A stretch of 64,000 bases of DNA from Mesorhizobium sp. B4-1-3. GTDB taxonomy: Bacteria; Pseudomonadota; Alphaproteobacteria; Rhizobiales; Rhizobiaceae. The notes below the pieces were generated by a model. The model did no database searches. It was not told the DNA's origin and worked only from the letters and a program-made list of their open reading frames with translations. The first letter of the stretch is position 1; every line of letters starts with the position of its first letter. The stretch is from contig NZ_VFTG01000001.1 in assembly GCF_006439355.1 (NCBI RefSeq), positions 434,001 to 498,000 on the forward strand. The letters are read 5' to 3'. The translations under genes were made by a program, and so were the position numbers. This document shows, piece after piece, positions 41,978 to 50,568 of the stretch.

Positions 41978-43174
41978 ATGAAGCGCATCTATGTGGTCGG
42001 CACCGCTGACACCAAAGGTGAGGAGGTTGCCTTCCTGGCCGATGCCGTCACTGCTGCCGGCGGCACGGTTGTGCGTGTCGACATCGGCACGCGCGGCGCG
42101 ACCGTCCCGGTGGATATCCCGGCGGGCGAAGTCGCCGCGCATCACCCCAAGGGACACGGAGCGGTGCTCGGGACCAATGACCGCGGCGCCGCCGTTGCCG
42201 GCATGGCCGCTGCCTTCGCCGGTTTCATTCGCTCGCGCGACGACGTGGCCGGCGTGATCGGCATCGGCGGCGGGGGAGGCACCTCGATCGTCACCGCCGG
42301 CATGCGCGCGCTGCCGCTCGGCCTGCCGAAGCTCGTGGTCTCGACGCTGGCCTCCGGCGATACCGCAGCCTACGTCGACGTCTCCGACATCATCATGATG
42401 CCGTCGGTGACCGACATGGCGGGACTGAACAGGATCTCCTGCACGGTGCTGCACAATGCCGCCCAGGCGATCGCCGGCATGGCGGCGAAGCCGGCCCCGG
42501 CCGCCGCCGGCAAACCGGCGCTGGGGCTCACCATGTTCGGCGTCACTACGCCTTGCGTGACTGCAATCGTCGAGCGCTTGCGCACCGATTATGACTGCAT
42601 GGTCTTCCACGCCACCGGCACCGGCGGCCGCTCGATGGAGAAGCTCGCCGATTCCGGCCTACTCGCCGGCGTTCTCGACATCACCACGACCGAGGTCTGC
42701 GATCTCCTGCTCGGCGGCGTGCTGCCGGCAACCGACGATCGCTTCGGCGCCATCGCCCGTACGAAATTGCCCTATGTCGGCTCGGTTGGCGCGCTCGACA
42801 TGGTGAATTTCTGGGCGCCGCCGACGATTCCCGAAAAATATCGTGGGCGGCTGTTCTACGAGCACAACCCAAACGTCACCTTGATGCGCACCACGGCCGA
42901 CGAATCCCGCCGGATCGGCGAATGGATCGGCGGCCGCCTCGCGCGATGCGACGGTCCGGTTCGCTTCCTGATCCCGGAAAAGGGCGTCTCGGCGCTCGAT
43001 ATCGAAGGCGGCGCTTTCTTCGACGCGGAGGCCGATCAAGCGCTGTTCGACGCCATCGAGCGGACGATCGTGCCGACGAAAGACCGCACCGTCACGCGCC
43101 TGCCGCTGCACATCAACGATCCCGCCTTCGCCAAGGCCGCGGCCAAGGCTTTTCTCGACATCGCCAACAAGTGA
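41978..43174 (+). CDS. Tm-1-like ATP-binding domain protein (UPF0261 family)
   Basis: The ATG at 41978 gives 398 residues, the usual UPF0261 size; an ATG at 41954 is an alternative. The N-terminus [16 protein letters not shown] and the glycine loop [19 protein letters not shown] are family hallmarks, as are [12 protein letters not shown] and [14 protein letters not shown]. In tomato this domain is fused to the TIM-barrel domain encoded here by the next gene, forming the Tm-1 virus-resistance protein. The bacterial function is unknown but probably metabolic, given the catabolic genes around it. Confidence 0.92.
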   Translation: MKRIYVVGTADTKGEEVAFLADAVTAAGGTVVRVDIGTRGATVPVDIPAGEVAAHHPKGHGAVLGTNDRGAAVAGMAAAFAGFIRSRDDVAGVIGIGGGGGTSIVTAGMRALPLGLPKLVVSTLASGDTAAYVDVSDIIMMPSVTDMAGLNRISCTVLHNAAQAIAGMAAKPAPAAAGKPALGLTMFGVTTPCVTAIVERLRTDYDCMVFHATGTGGRSMEKLADSGLLAGVLDITTTEVCDLLLGGVLPATDDRFGAIARTKLPYVGSVGALDMVNFWAPPTIPEKYRGRLFYEHNPNVTLMRTTADESRRIGEWIGGRLARCDGPVRFLIPEKGVSALDIEGGAFFDAEADQALFDAIERTIVPTKDRTVTRLPLHINDPAFAKAAAKAFLDIANK

Positions 43175-43185
43175 GACAGACAAGC

Positions 43186-44025
43186 ATGGCTGCCATCCCG
43201 CGCAAAACGATCCTGGAAAAATTCCGCAAGATGATTGCCGACGGCGTGCCGATCGTCGGCGGCGGCGCCGGCACCGGGCTGTCGGCCAAGGCCGAGGAAG
43301 CCGGCGGCATCGACCTGATCATCATCTACAATTCCGGCCGCTACCGCATGGCCGGGCGCGGCTCGGCCGCCGGCCTGCTCGCCTATGGCAACGCCAACGA
43401 GATCGTCAAGGAAATGGCCTATGAGGTGCTTCCGGTGGTGAAGAAGACGCCGGTGCTGGCCGGCGTCAACGGCACCGACCCATTCGTCATCATGCCGCTG
43501 CTGCTTTCCGAGCTGAAGATGATGGGCTTTTCCGGCGTCCAGAATTTTCCGACCGTTGGCCTGTTCGACGGCACCATGCGCCAGAGTTTCGAGGAGACCG
43601 GCATGGGTTTCGGGCTCGAGGTCGACATGATCGCCGAGGCGCACAAGCTCGACCTTCTCACCACGCCCTATGTCTTCAACCCGGACGAGGCGCGCGCTAT
43701 GACGAAAGCCGGCGCCGACATCGTCGTCGCCCATATGGGTGTCACGACCGGCGGCTCGATCGGCGCCACCTCGGCGAAGACGCTCGACGCCTGCGTCAAG
43801 GAGATCGACGCCATAGCCGATGCCGCGCGCTCGGTGCGAAAGGACGTGATCCTGCTTTGCCATGGCGGGCCGATCTCGATGCCTGACGACGCCCGCTATA
43901 TCCTCGAGCGCTGCGAGGGGCTGCACGGCTTCTATGGCGCGAGCTCGATGGAACGGCTGCCGGCCGAGGCGGCGATCGCCAGGCAGACGGCGGATTTCAA
44001 GACAATCACGAAAAGGAAGGGATGA
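43186..44025 (+). CDS. TIM-barrel phosphoenolpyruvate hydrolase family protein (Tm-1 C-terminal partner)
   Basis: The ATG at 43186 gives 279 residues. The sequence has [34 protein letters not shown] and [15 protein letters not shown], characteristic of the PEP-hydrolase-like TIM-barrel family that accompanies UPF0261 proteins. It begins 12 bases after the Tm-1-like gene and the pair is surely co-transcribed. The reaction is not established for this pairing. Confidence 0.9.
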   Translation: MAAIPRKTILEKFRKMIADGVPIVGGGAGTGLSAKAEEAGGIDLIIIYNSGRYRMAGRGSAAGLLAYGNANEIVKEMAYEVLPVVKKTPVLAGVNGTDPFVIMPLLLSELKMMGFSGVQNFPTVGLFDGTMRQSFEETGMGFGLEVDMIAEAHKLDLLTTPYVFNPDEARAMTKAGADIVVAHMGVTTGGSIGATSAKTLDACVKEIDAIADAARSVRKDVILLCHGGPISMPDDARYILERCEGLHGFYGASSMERLPAEAAIARQTADFKTITKRKG

Positions 44026-44029
44026 GGCA

Positions 44030-44446
44030 ATGGCCGACAGGAGCAAGGTGTTCGTCTACCCGAAGGATGTCAGCGCCTTCGGCTTCGACTGGGGCAGACT
44101 GTCGTTGACCGTCGCGCCGGAAGTGAACGGCGCCGAACGTTTTTCCGGCGGCGTCGTCGACCTGCCGCCCGGCAAGGGCCACACCCGCCACAACCATCCG
44201 GGCGCCGAGGAGATCATCTTCGTCATCTCCGGCCATGGCGAGCAGATGGTCGAGGACGAGGAGGGCAATCCGGTGGTGGCGAAGGTCGGTCCCGGCTGCA
44301 CCATCTATGTGCCGGAAAGCCGCTTCCACTCGACGCTCAACACCGGCGACCAGCCGATGCAGCTTTTCGTCGTCTACTCGCCCGCCGGCCCGGAACTGGC
44401 GCTGCGCGCCCTGCCGGATTTCAGGCTACTGCCGGCGGCTCAGTAA
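44030..44446 (+). CDS. Cupin-domain protein
   Basis: The 138-residue protein is a single cupin with PPGKGHTRHNHPGAEEIIFVI (metal ligands His, His and Glu) and FHSTLNTGDQPMQL (the fourth ligand His). It starts five bases after the TIM-barrel gene. It could be a sugar isomerase, a dioxygenase-like enzyme or a binding protein; sequence alone does not decide. Confidence 0.9.
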   Translation: MADRSKVFVYPKDVSAFGFDWGRLSLTVAPEVNGAERFSGGVVDLPPGKGHTRHNHPGAEEIIFVISGHGEQMVEDEEGNPVVAKVGPGCTIYVPESRFHSTLNTGDQPMQLFVVYSPAGPELALRALPDFRLLPAAQ

Positions 44447-44454
44447 CGGTCTTT

Positions 44455-44503
44455 CCTTCTCCCCGTTCTACGGGGAGAAGGTGCCCGAAGGGCGGATGAG
44501 GGG
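44455..44503. repeat. CCTTCTCCCC hairpin repeat, inverted partial copy of 23201 element
   Basis: CCTTCTCCCCG-TTCTA-CGGGGAGAAGG is a perfect 11-bp hairpin at 44455-44481. It is followed by TGCCCGAAGGGCGGATGAGGGG, which is the reverse of the CCCCTCATCCGG part of 23201-23250. It lies between the convergent cupin and M24 genes and probably acts as a terminator-like structure. Confidence 0.7.
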
Positions 44504-44520
44504 CTGCGCCGACCTTCTGC

Positions 44521-45711
44521 TTAAGAAATCCCACCCCGGTTCCATCCGCGCCCCCGGTCGCCGAACATCACATAGCCGCTATCCGTCACCGCGACCGTAT
44601 CCTCCAGCTTGATGAAGCCGCGCGACGGATGAAGCATGGTCGTCTCGACCGAAAGCACCATGTTCTTTTCCAGCGGCTTTGCCGCGTAGGTGCCTTCATA
44701 GGCGACCGGATGATTGGTCATCAGAAACGGCGCCTCATGCGTGATCAGCCCCATGCCGTGGGCGAAGAAATCCGTGTAGGCCGCAACCTTCGAGGCCTTC
44801 AGCACGCTTTCCGCATGCGCGATCATGTCGCCGCCCAGCGTGCCTGCCTTGACCCTGGAAAAGGCCGCCTGCTGCACCGCCTCGACTTCGGCCAGCAGAT
44901 CCTCCAGCTCGGCATCCGGCTCGCCAAGCACGCCCATGCGGCAAAGGTCGCCGATATAGCCGCGATAATTGCCGCCGGAATCGATCGACATCACCTCGCC
45001 CTTCTTCCACGCCTGGCTGGACGCCGCGCGGTTGTGGCTGGAGCCCAGCGTCAGCAGGCAATATTCGAAATGCGCGCCGCGATTGGTCTCCTCGCGCCTG
45101 AGCCGCTCGATGATGTCGGTCTTTGTTGTCCCTTCGCGCGCCCAGGCGATCGTTGCCAGCATCGAGTCGGTTATGAGTTCGGAGGCGATGCGCAGTTGCT
45201 CCAGCTCAGCCTCGGTCTTGATGGCGCGCATGCTCTCAAGCATGCCGGTCGCATCGACAAGCTTGGCGTCCGGCAGCGCCTTTCGGACCAGCGCATAGGC
45301 GTCGGACGGCAGAAAGCCCGGTTCGATGCCGATGCGGGCGGCTTCCCTGCCGATCTGCTTGAGATGCTCCACCGCCAGATTGGCGGCATCGAGCGTGCCC
45401 CAGCAGGCCGCGTGCAAGGTGGGCGTCCAGAACGGATGGTTCTGATGCTCGCCACCTTCCATCTTGTTGCCGATATAAGCCGCATGCTCCGGCCCGCCTT
45501 TCTCGTAAAGTACGATCGGCAGATAGCGGCTGTGGCCGATCGCATCCATCGCCGCGAAGAAGATGAACTTGTAGCCGCCGAGCAGATATTGCGTGTTGTG
45601 CTTGGAGGTGGCGAAGAGCACGTCAATGCCTGCCTCCTCCATCAGCCGGTCCACTCGCGCCTGGTCGAATGGAATGCTGCTGACTTCGGTCTTGCCCGGA
45701 GCGATGTTCAT
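44521..45711 (-). CDS. M24-family metallopeptidase (creatinase / Xaa-Pro aminopeptidase-like)
   Basis: The ATG at 45711 gives 396 residues. An N-terminal creatinase-like domain (about 1-150) is followed by a pita-bread catalytic domain. All five metal ligands can be placed: Asp in SIDSGG, Asp in YIGDLC, His in HGMGLITHE, Glu in SVETTM and Glu in KLEDTV. It may cleave a peptide or a C-N bond in a small compound. It is divergent from the oligopeptide-type ABC operon, and the two may share operators at 45799 and 45870. Confidence 0.93.
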   Translation of the reverse strand: MNIAPGKTEVSSIPFDQARVDRLMEEAGIDVLFATSKHNTQYLLGGYKFIFFAAMDAIGHSRYLPIVLYEKGGPEHAAYIGNKMEGGEHQNHPFWTPTLHAACWGTLDAANLAVEHLKQIGREAARIGIEPGFLPSDAYALVRKALPDAKLVDATGMLESMRAIKTEAELEQLRIASELITDSMLATIAWAREGTTKTDIIERLRREETNRGAHFEYCLLTLGSSHNRAASSQAWKKGEVMSIDSGGNYRGYIGDLCRMGVLGEPDAELEDLLAEVEAVQQAAFSRVKAGTLGGDMIAHAESVLKASKVAAYTDFFAHGMGLITHEAPFLMTNHPVAYEGTYAAKPLEKNMVLSVETTMLHPSRGFIKLEDTVAVTDSGYVMFGDRGRGWNRGGIS

Positions 45712-46043
45712 CTGCCTCTCCCTGTTTTCATCGGCCGCAGGAGCGCCGAACGTCATGATTTATGGCTGTCAGCCAAATCTGCATCATTCTGGCCACGCTG
45801 GTCCAGCCAGAATCGATCACTTTCGCGCCTATGGCCTTTTCCGCCTGAATCTTGATCCCATTCTCCAGAATCTGGTCCTACCAGATAGGGAGATTGGAAC
45901 TCCTTTTGGCTGGCTGGTCCAGGGGACGGAAATTTCAAAGCCAAGCCATGATGCGCCAAATCCGTCTCTGGCGAAACCTTTGCCAAGGGCCATAATCACC
46001 GAAGTGCCGCGCCCTCCACGGCGCGAAGAGGGGAGTTTGAACG
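45712..46043. other. Divergent regulatory region of M24 peptidase and oligopeptide ABC operon
   Basis: This 332-base gap contains TGGTCCAGCCA (45799-45809) and the better palindrome at 45870-45886, both of the TGGT-N3-ACCA form. A GGGAG site precedes the ATG at 46044. No gene is seen. Confidence 0.65.
45870..45886. promoter_or_regulatory. GntR/FadR-type operator ATCTGGT-CCT-ACCAGAT
   Basis: The palindrome ATCTGGT-CCT-ACCAGAT has 7-bp exact arms and fits the FadR-subfamily consensus. A weaker partner TGGTCCAGCCA is 71 bases to the left. It is of the same type as the sites at 26034 and 41109 but with a different centre, so it may be read by a different GntR protein. Confidence 0.55.
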
Positions 46044-47654
46044 ATGTCCGAATTGACGATTTCACGCCGCGGCCTGCTGGCCGGCTCGGCGCTGCTTCTG
46101 GCTTCGACCGCGCTGCCGACTATCGGCCTGGCGCAGACGCCGAAGAAGGGCGGCCGCCTGGTGCTGGCCGCCGATTCTGAACCCCGCAACCTCAATCCGG
46201 CTATCGTCGCGTCCAACGGCGTCTTCTTCATCTCCAGCAAGATCGTCGAGACGCTGGCCGAAGCCTCCTTCGACGGTAAGGACGGGCTTCAGCCGCGCCT
46301 GGCGCTTTCGTGGGACGGTGCCGCCGACGGCCTGTCGGTGACCTTCAAATTGCGCGACGGCGTCAAATGGCATGACCGCAAGCCCTTCACCTCGGCCGAT
46401 GTCGCTTTCTCGGCGCTGCAGATCTGGAAGCCGCTGCAAAATCTCGGCCGCACCGTGTTCAAGGACCTGGAGGCCGTCGACACGCCGGACGAGCTGACCG
46501 CAATCTTCAAATTCGCCAAGCCGACGCCGTTCCAGCTGATCCGCAACGCGCTGCCGGCGCTTTCGAGCGTCGTGCCGAAACACCTCTATGAGGTGGGCAA
46601 GATCGAGGACAACCCGGCCAATAACGCGCCGGTCGGTACCGGTCCGTTCAAATTCGCCGAATACAAGGCCGGCCAATATTACCGGCTGACAAGGAACGAC
46701 GCCTATTGGGGCAAGGACGAGCCTTATCTCGACGAGATCGTCTACCAGGTGCTCCCCGATCGCACATCGGCGGCTGCCGCGCTCGAGGCGGAAGAGATCC
46801 AGCTTGCCGCCTTCTCCGCCGTGCCGCTCGCCGATCTCGACCGCATCTCCAAGGTGCCCGGCCTGAAGGTCATCACCAAGGGCTATGAGGGGCTAACCTA
46901 TCAGCTTGTCGTCGAGATCAACCACCGCCGCAAGGAGCTGGCCGATCTGAAAGTACGGCAGGCGATCGCGCATGCCATCGACAAGGATTTCGTCGTCAAG
47001 ACGATCTTTCTCGGCTATGCCGCGACCGCCACCGGGCCGGTGCCGAAGAACGACCCGCAATTCTACACCGCCGATGTCGAGACCTACCCCTTCGACGTCG
47101 CCAAGGCCAACGCCTTGCTGGACGAGGCCGGCTACAAGCGAACGGACGATGGCAAGCGCTTTTCGCTGAAGCTGCTGCCGGCGCCCTATTTCAACGAGAC
47201 GAAGCAGTTCGGCGATTACCTGCGCCAGGCGCTCGCCGCCATCGGCATCGAGGCCGAGATCGTCAACAACGATGCGGCCGCGCATATCAAGGCTATCTAC
47301 ACCGACCATGCCTTCGACCTCGCTGTCGGCCCGCCGGTGTTCCGCGGCGACCCGGCGATCTCGACCACCATCCTGGTGCAGAGCGGCATTCCCGACGGCG
47401 TGCCCTTCTCCAACCAGGGCGGCTACAAGAATGCCGAGCTCGACGCGCTGATCGCCAAAGCGTCCGAGACGCTCGACACGTCCGCCCGCACCGATCTCTA
47501 CAAGGAGTTCCAGAAGAAGGTCGCGGCCGACCTGCCGCTGATCAACGTCGCCGAATGGAGTTTTATCAGCGTCGCTCGCGATACCGTGGGCAACATCGCC
47601 AACAACCCGCGCTGGGCCGTATCGAACTGGGCGGACACTTATTTGGCGGGTTGA
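46044..47654 (+). CDS. Peptide-type ABC transporter substrate-binding protein (family 5)
   Basis: The 536-residue protein has an N-terminal SRRGLLAGSALLLAS signal, possibly Tat-type with the twin arginine. The SBP_bac_5 domain has FKLRDGVKWHDRKPFTSADV and GTGPFKFAEYKAGQYYRLTRN, as in DppA/OppA. It binds peptides or similar compounds in the periplasm for the downstream permeases and ATPases. A 158-base inverted-repeat element separates it from the permease genes. Confidence 0.94.
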   Translation: MSELTISRRGLLAGSALLLASTALPTIGLAQTPKKGGRLVLAADSEPRNLNPAIVASNGVFFISSKIVETLAEASFDGKDGLQPRLALSWDGAADGLSVTFKLRDGVKWHDRKPFTSADVAFSALQIWKPLQNLGRTVFKDLEAVDTPDELTAIFKFAKPTPFQLIRNALPALSSVVPKHLYEVGKIEDNPANNAPVGTGPFKFAEYKAGQYYRLTRNDAYWGKDEPYLDEIVYQVLPDRTSAAAALEAEEIQLAAFSAVPLADLDRISKVPGLKVITKGYEGLTYQLVVEINHRRKELADLKVRQAIAHAIDKDFVVKTIFLGYAATATGPVPKNDPQFYTADVETYPFDVAKANALLDEAGYKRTDDGKRFSLKLLPAPYFNETKQFGDYLRQALAAIGIEAEIVNNDAAAHIKAIYTDHAFDLAVGPPVFRGDPAISTTILVQSGIPDGVPFSNQGGYKNAELDALIAKASETLDTSARTDLYKEFQKKVAADLPLINVAEWSFISVARDTVGNIANNPRWAVSNWADTYLAG

Positions 47655-47712
47655 TCCGGCACTTGCGGATCGGCAGTCGGGGTGCTCAGCTTCGACAATG
47701 AGAGTTCCTTCG

Positions 47713-47870
47713 CGCCCCCCTCTGTCCTGCCGGACATCTCCCCCTCTTGGGGGGAGATTGGCCCTCACATTGGTTTTCGCCAATTTTCGACGCCGCAGGA
47801 ATGAGCGAGGCGTAAGAACTGCTAATCTCCCCCCTAGAGGGGGAGATGTCCGGCAGGACAGAGGGGGGCG
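47713..47870. repeat. 158-bp element with perfect 33-bp terminal inverted repeats
   Basis: The left arm (47713-47745, starting CGCCCCCCTCTGTCC) is the exact complement of the right arm (47838-47870). Inside, GGGGGGAGATT and AATCTCCCCCC pair as well, so local or long-range folding is possible. The element lies between the binding-protein and permease genes. A related C-rich stretch occurs in frame at 49962-50006 and a fragment near 22250. Confidence 0.8.
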
Positions 47871-47915
47871 CCGTAGAACGCGACCTCCGAGGATCGCGAG
47901 CAGCTTCCCTTCACC

Positions 47916-48902
47916 ATGACCCGCGCCCTCCGCCTGTTCCGCCGCCGCCTCGTCGGCAGCATCTTCGTTCTCCTCATCGTCGTCATCGGCAGCTTCCTGC
48001 TGCTCGAAGCTGCCCCCGGCGATGCGGTCGACGCCTATATCGTCTCGACCGGCGGCGATGTCGGCATGATCGAATTGCTGCGCCACCGCTGGGGTCTCGA
48101 CCAATCCGAGCTGACCCGCCTCGCCAACTACCTTTGGGCGCTGCTGCATCTCGATCTCGGCCAATCGGTCACCTTCTCGCGGCCGATCCGCGATGTCATC
48201 CTCGAACGCCTGCCGACCACGCTGATCCTGATGGGCAGCGCCACCGCGCTCTCCTTCGGCCTTGGCTCTGCGCTCGGCATCTATGCCGGTGCGAGACCCG
48301 GCAGCTTCCGCGACCGCTTCCTGTCGATCGGTTCACTGGCGCTCTATGCCGTGCCCGGCTTCTGGCTCGGCCTGGTGTTGATCGTCATCTTTGCCGTCGA
48401 CCTGCGCTGGCTGCCGATCGGCGGCATCGAGACCATCGCCTCCGGCAAAACCGGACTGGCGCGCGTAGCCGATATAGCCACCCATCTCGTGCTGCCGGTG
48501 TCGGCGCTGGGCTTCATCTATCTCGCGCTCTATCTGCGCATGATGCGCGCCGGCATGGCCGAGGCCTGGCGGCAGGATTTTGTTCTCGCCGCCCGCGCCA
48601 GGGGACTGTCCCGCCGCCGCATCGTGCTCGCCCATGTCGCCCGCAACGCGCTCTTGCCGCTGGTCACTATGCTCGGCCTGCAATCGGCGCAGATGCTGGG
48701 CGGCAGCGTCGTCATCGAAAGCGTCTTCGCCGTGCCTGGCCTTGGCCGGCTGGCGCAAAAGGCCGTCGCCGCACGCGACACGCCGCTGCTGCTCGGCATC
48801 ATCCTGGTCAGCGCCGTCCTGGTCGTCGTCATCAACCTTCTGGTCGATCTCGCCTACGCTATCCTCGATCCGCGCGTCGGCGCCGGCGAGGCAAGCGCAT
48901 GA
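47916..48902 (+). CDS. Peptide-type ABC transporter permease, DppB type
   Basis: The 328-residue protein has six membrane segments and the DppB/OppB sequences RHRWGLDQSELTRLANYLW and YLALYLRMMRAGMAEAWRQDF. The EAA-type loop is ARARGLSRRRIVLAHVARNA. It pairs with the DppC-type permease, whose start it overlaps by four bases. Confidence 0.94.
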   Translation: MTRALRLFRRRLVGSIFVLLIVVIGSFLLLEAAPGDAVDAYIVSTGGDVGMIELLRHRWGLDQSELTRLANYLWALLHLDLGQSVTFSRPIRDVILERLPTTLILMGSATALSFGLGSALGIYAGARPGSFRDRFLSIGSLALYAVPGFWLGLVLIVIFAVDLRWLPIGGIETIASGKTGLARVADIATHLVLPVSALGFIYLALYLRMMRAGMAEAWRQDFVLAARARGLSRRRIVLAHVARNALLPLVTMLGLQSAQMLGGSVVIESVFAVPGLGRLAQKAVAARDTPLLLGIILVSAVLVVVINLLVDLAYAILDPRVGAGEASA

Positions 48903-49729
48903 ACCGCCTGCGCCGTTTCTTCCACACGCCGGAAGCGATCGCGGGCGCCTCGATCCTCGCCTTGCTCATCGTCATGGCGCTGGTCGCGCCGCTGCTCTTT
49001 TCCGGCGACCCGCAGGCCATCGCCGGCCCGGCGCTGCTGCCGCCCTTCCAGGACTGGTCGCTGCCGCTCGGCACCGACCGGCTCGGGCGCGACGTGCTGG
49101 CCGAGCTATTCCACGGAGCCCGCACCTCGCTAGCGGTCGGGCTGGCGGCGGCGGCCGCCGCGCTATTCATCGGCGCCCTGGTTGGCACCTTGGCCGGCTT
49201 CGCCGGCGGCCTGATCGACGAAATGCTGATGCGCGTCACCGATGCCTTCCAGACTGTGCCGAGCTTCCTGCTCGCGCTCGCCTTCGTCAGCATCGTCGGT
49301 CCTTCGCTGGGCGCCGTCGTCGCGGCCATCGCGCTCGGCGCCTGGACCGGACCCGCGCGCGTCGCCCGCGCGGAAGTGCTGTCTATCCGTGAGCGCGACT
49401 ATGTCGCCGGCGCCCGCGTCATCGGCATGCATCCGCTGGAGATTGCTTTTCGCGAGGTGCTGCCCAACGCGCTCCCACCGGTGCTGGCGCTATCCTCGGT
49501 GATTGTTGCGGCCGCGATCCTCACCGAAGCGGCGCTCTCCTTCCTCGGCCTGGGCGATCCCAACCGCGTCACCTGGGGCGGCATGATCGCCGAAGGCCGC
49601 GCGGTGCTGCGCAGCGCACCTTTCCTGTCGGTCGTTCCCGGTATCGCGCTGGTGCTGACCGTGCTCGGCGTCTACCTCGCCGGCGAAGGCGTGGTGGAAA
49701 GCACCGCGGTGCGCAGGAGCCTGTCGTGA
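48899..49729 (+). CDS. Peptide-type ABC transporter permease, DppC type
   Basis: The ATG at 48899 overlaps the previous stop and gives 276 residues. Typical DppC features are LGTDRLGRDVLAELFHGART, ERDYVAGARVIGMHPLEIAF and LSFLGLGDPNRVTWGGMI. It has a full set of membrane helices and forms the second half of the channel. The next gene begins with an overlapping GTG. Confidence 0.94.
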   Translation: MNRLRRFFHTPEAIAGASILALLIVMALVAPLLFSGDPQAIAGPALLPPFQDWSLPLGTDRLGRDVLAELFHGARTSLAVGLAAAAAALFIGALVGTLAGFAGGLIDEMLMRVTDAFQTVPSFLLALAFVSIVGPSLGAVVAAIALGAWTGPARVARAEVLSIRERDYVAGARVIGMHPLEIAFREVLPNALPPVLALSSVIVAAAILTEAALSFLGLGDPNRVTWGGMIAEGRAVLRSAPFLSVVPGIALVLTVLGVYLAGEGVVESTAVRRSLS

Positions 49730-50568
49730 CCGCGCTGCTTTCTATCCGCGATCTAAGGGTCGCCTACCGCCGCGATGGTGTCGAGGTGGCAGCGCTGAAA
49801 GGTGTCAGCCTGGATGTTCTCGCAGGAGAGCGCCTCGCGATCATTGGCGAGAGCGGTTCGGGCAAGAGCACGCTGGCGCTGGCGGTCGCGGGGTTGTTGC
49901 CACAGTCCGCTGTGATCGGCGGAACGATCGGTTGGCCGATACCGAAATCGCAAACCTCTCATTCCTTCGCGCCCCCCTCTCGTCCTCGCGATGCCATCCC
50001 CCTCCTCGGCCGCGACATCGGCTTCGTCTTTCAGGACCCCTCCTCCAGCCTCGACCCCGTGATGCCCGTCGGCAAGCAGATCGCCGAAGTCGTCCGCACG
50101 CATCTCAAGCTCAGCTGGCGAGACTCATATACGAAGGCCAAAACCCTCCTCCAACGCGTCCGCCTCCCCGACCCGGACTCGGCCCTCCACACCTACCCGC
50201 ACCAGCTCTCCGGCGGCCAGAAGCAGCGCGTGGCCATCGCTGCGGCAATTGCAGCCGCACCAAAAATCCTGATCGCCGACGAAGCGACCAGCGCGCTCGA
50301 CACCATCGTCCAGGCCGAGATCGTCGCCCTCATCCGCAGGCTGGTTGCCGAGGACGGCATGACGCTCATCTTCATCAGCCACGACATCGCGCTTGCAGCT
50401 TCGCTTGCCGATCGCATAGCGGTGCTGCGCCATGGCGAACTGATCGAGCTCGGCGAGACCCACCAGATCATCGAAGCGCCGCGCCATACCTATACGCGTG
50501 CCCTGCTTGAGGCCCATCTCGGCCTTGACGCCAAGCCGTTGCTTGGCCGGCAAGGCGCCTCGGCATGA
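49726..50568 (+). CDS. Peptide-type ABC transporter ATP-binding protein, DppD type, with repeat-derived insert
   Basis: The GTG at 49726 overlaps the previous stop and gives 280 residues. Walker A (GESGSGKST), Q-loop (FVFQDPSSSLDP), signature LSGGQKQR and Walker B (ILIADEATSALD) are all intact. Between Walker A and the Q-loop is a Pro/Ser-rich stretch (residues about 79-94, SFAPPSRPRDAIP), encoded by DNA similar to the left end of the repeat at 47713. The insert is in frame and probably lies in a surface loop, so function is likely kept. Confidence 0.92.
   Translation: MTALLSIRDLRVAYRRDGVEVAALKGVSLDVLAGERLAIIGESGSGKSTLALAVAGLLPQSAVIGGTIGWPIPKSQTSHSFAPPSRPRDAIPLLGRDIGFVFQDPSSSLDPVMPVGKQIAEVVRTHLKLSWRDSYTKAKTLLQRVRLPDPDSALHTYPHQLSGGQKQRVAIAAAIAAAPKILIADEATSALDTIVQAEIVALIRRLVAEDGMTLIFISHDIALAASLADRIAVLRHGELIELGETHQIIEAPRHTYTRALLEAHLGLDAKPLLGRQGASA
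49962..50006 (+). repeat. In-frame repeat-like segment inside ABC ATPase gene
   Basis: TTCCTTCGCGCCCCCCTCT at 49962 is identical to the 19 bases at 47705-47723, and the following bases (to CATCCCCCTC) still resemble the repeat end. The reading frame is kept. It adds about 15 residues that the DppD family normally lacks at this point. Confidence 0.65.
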
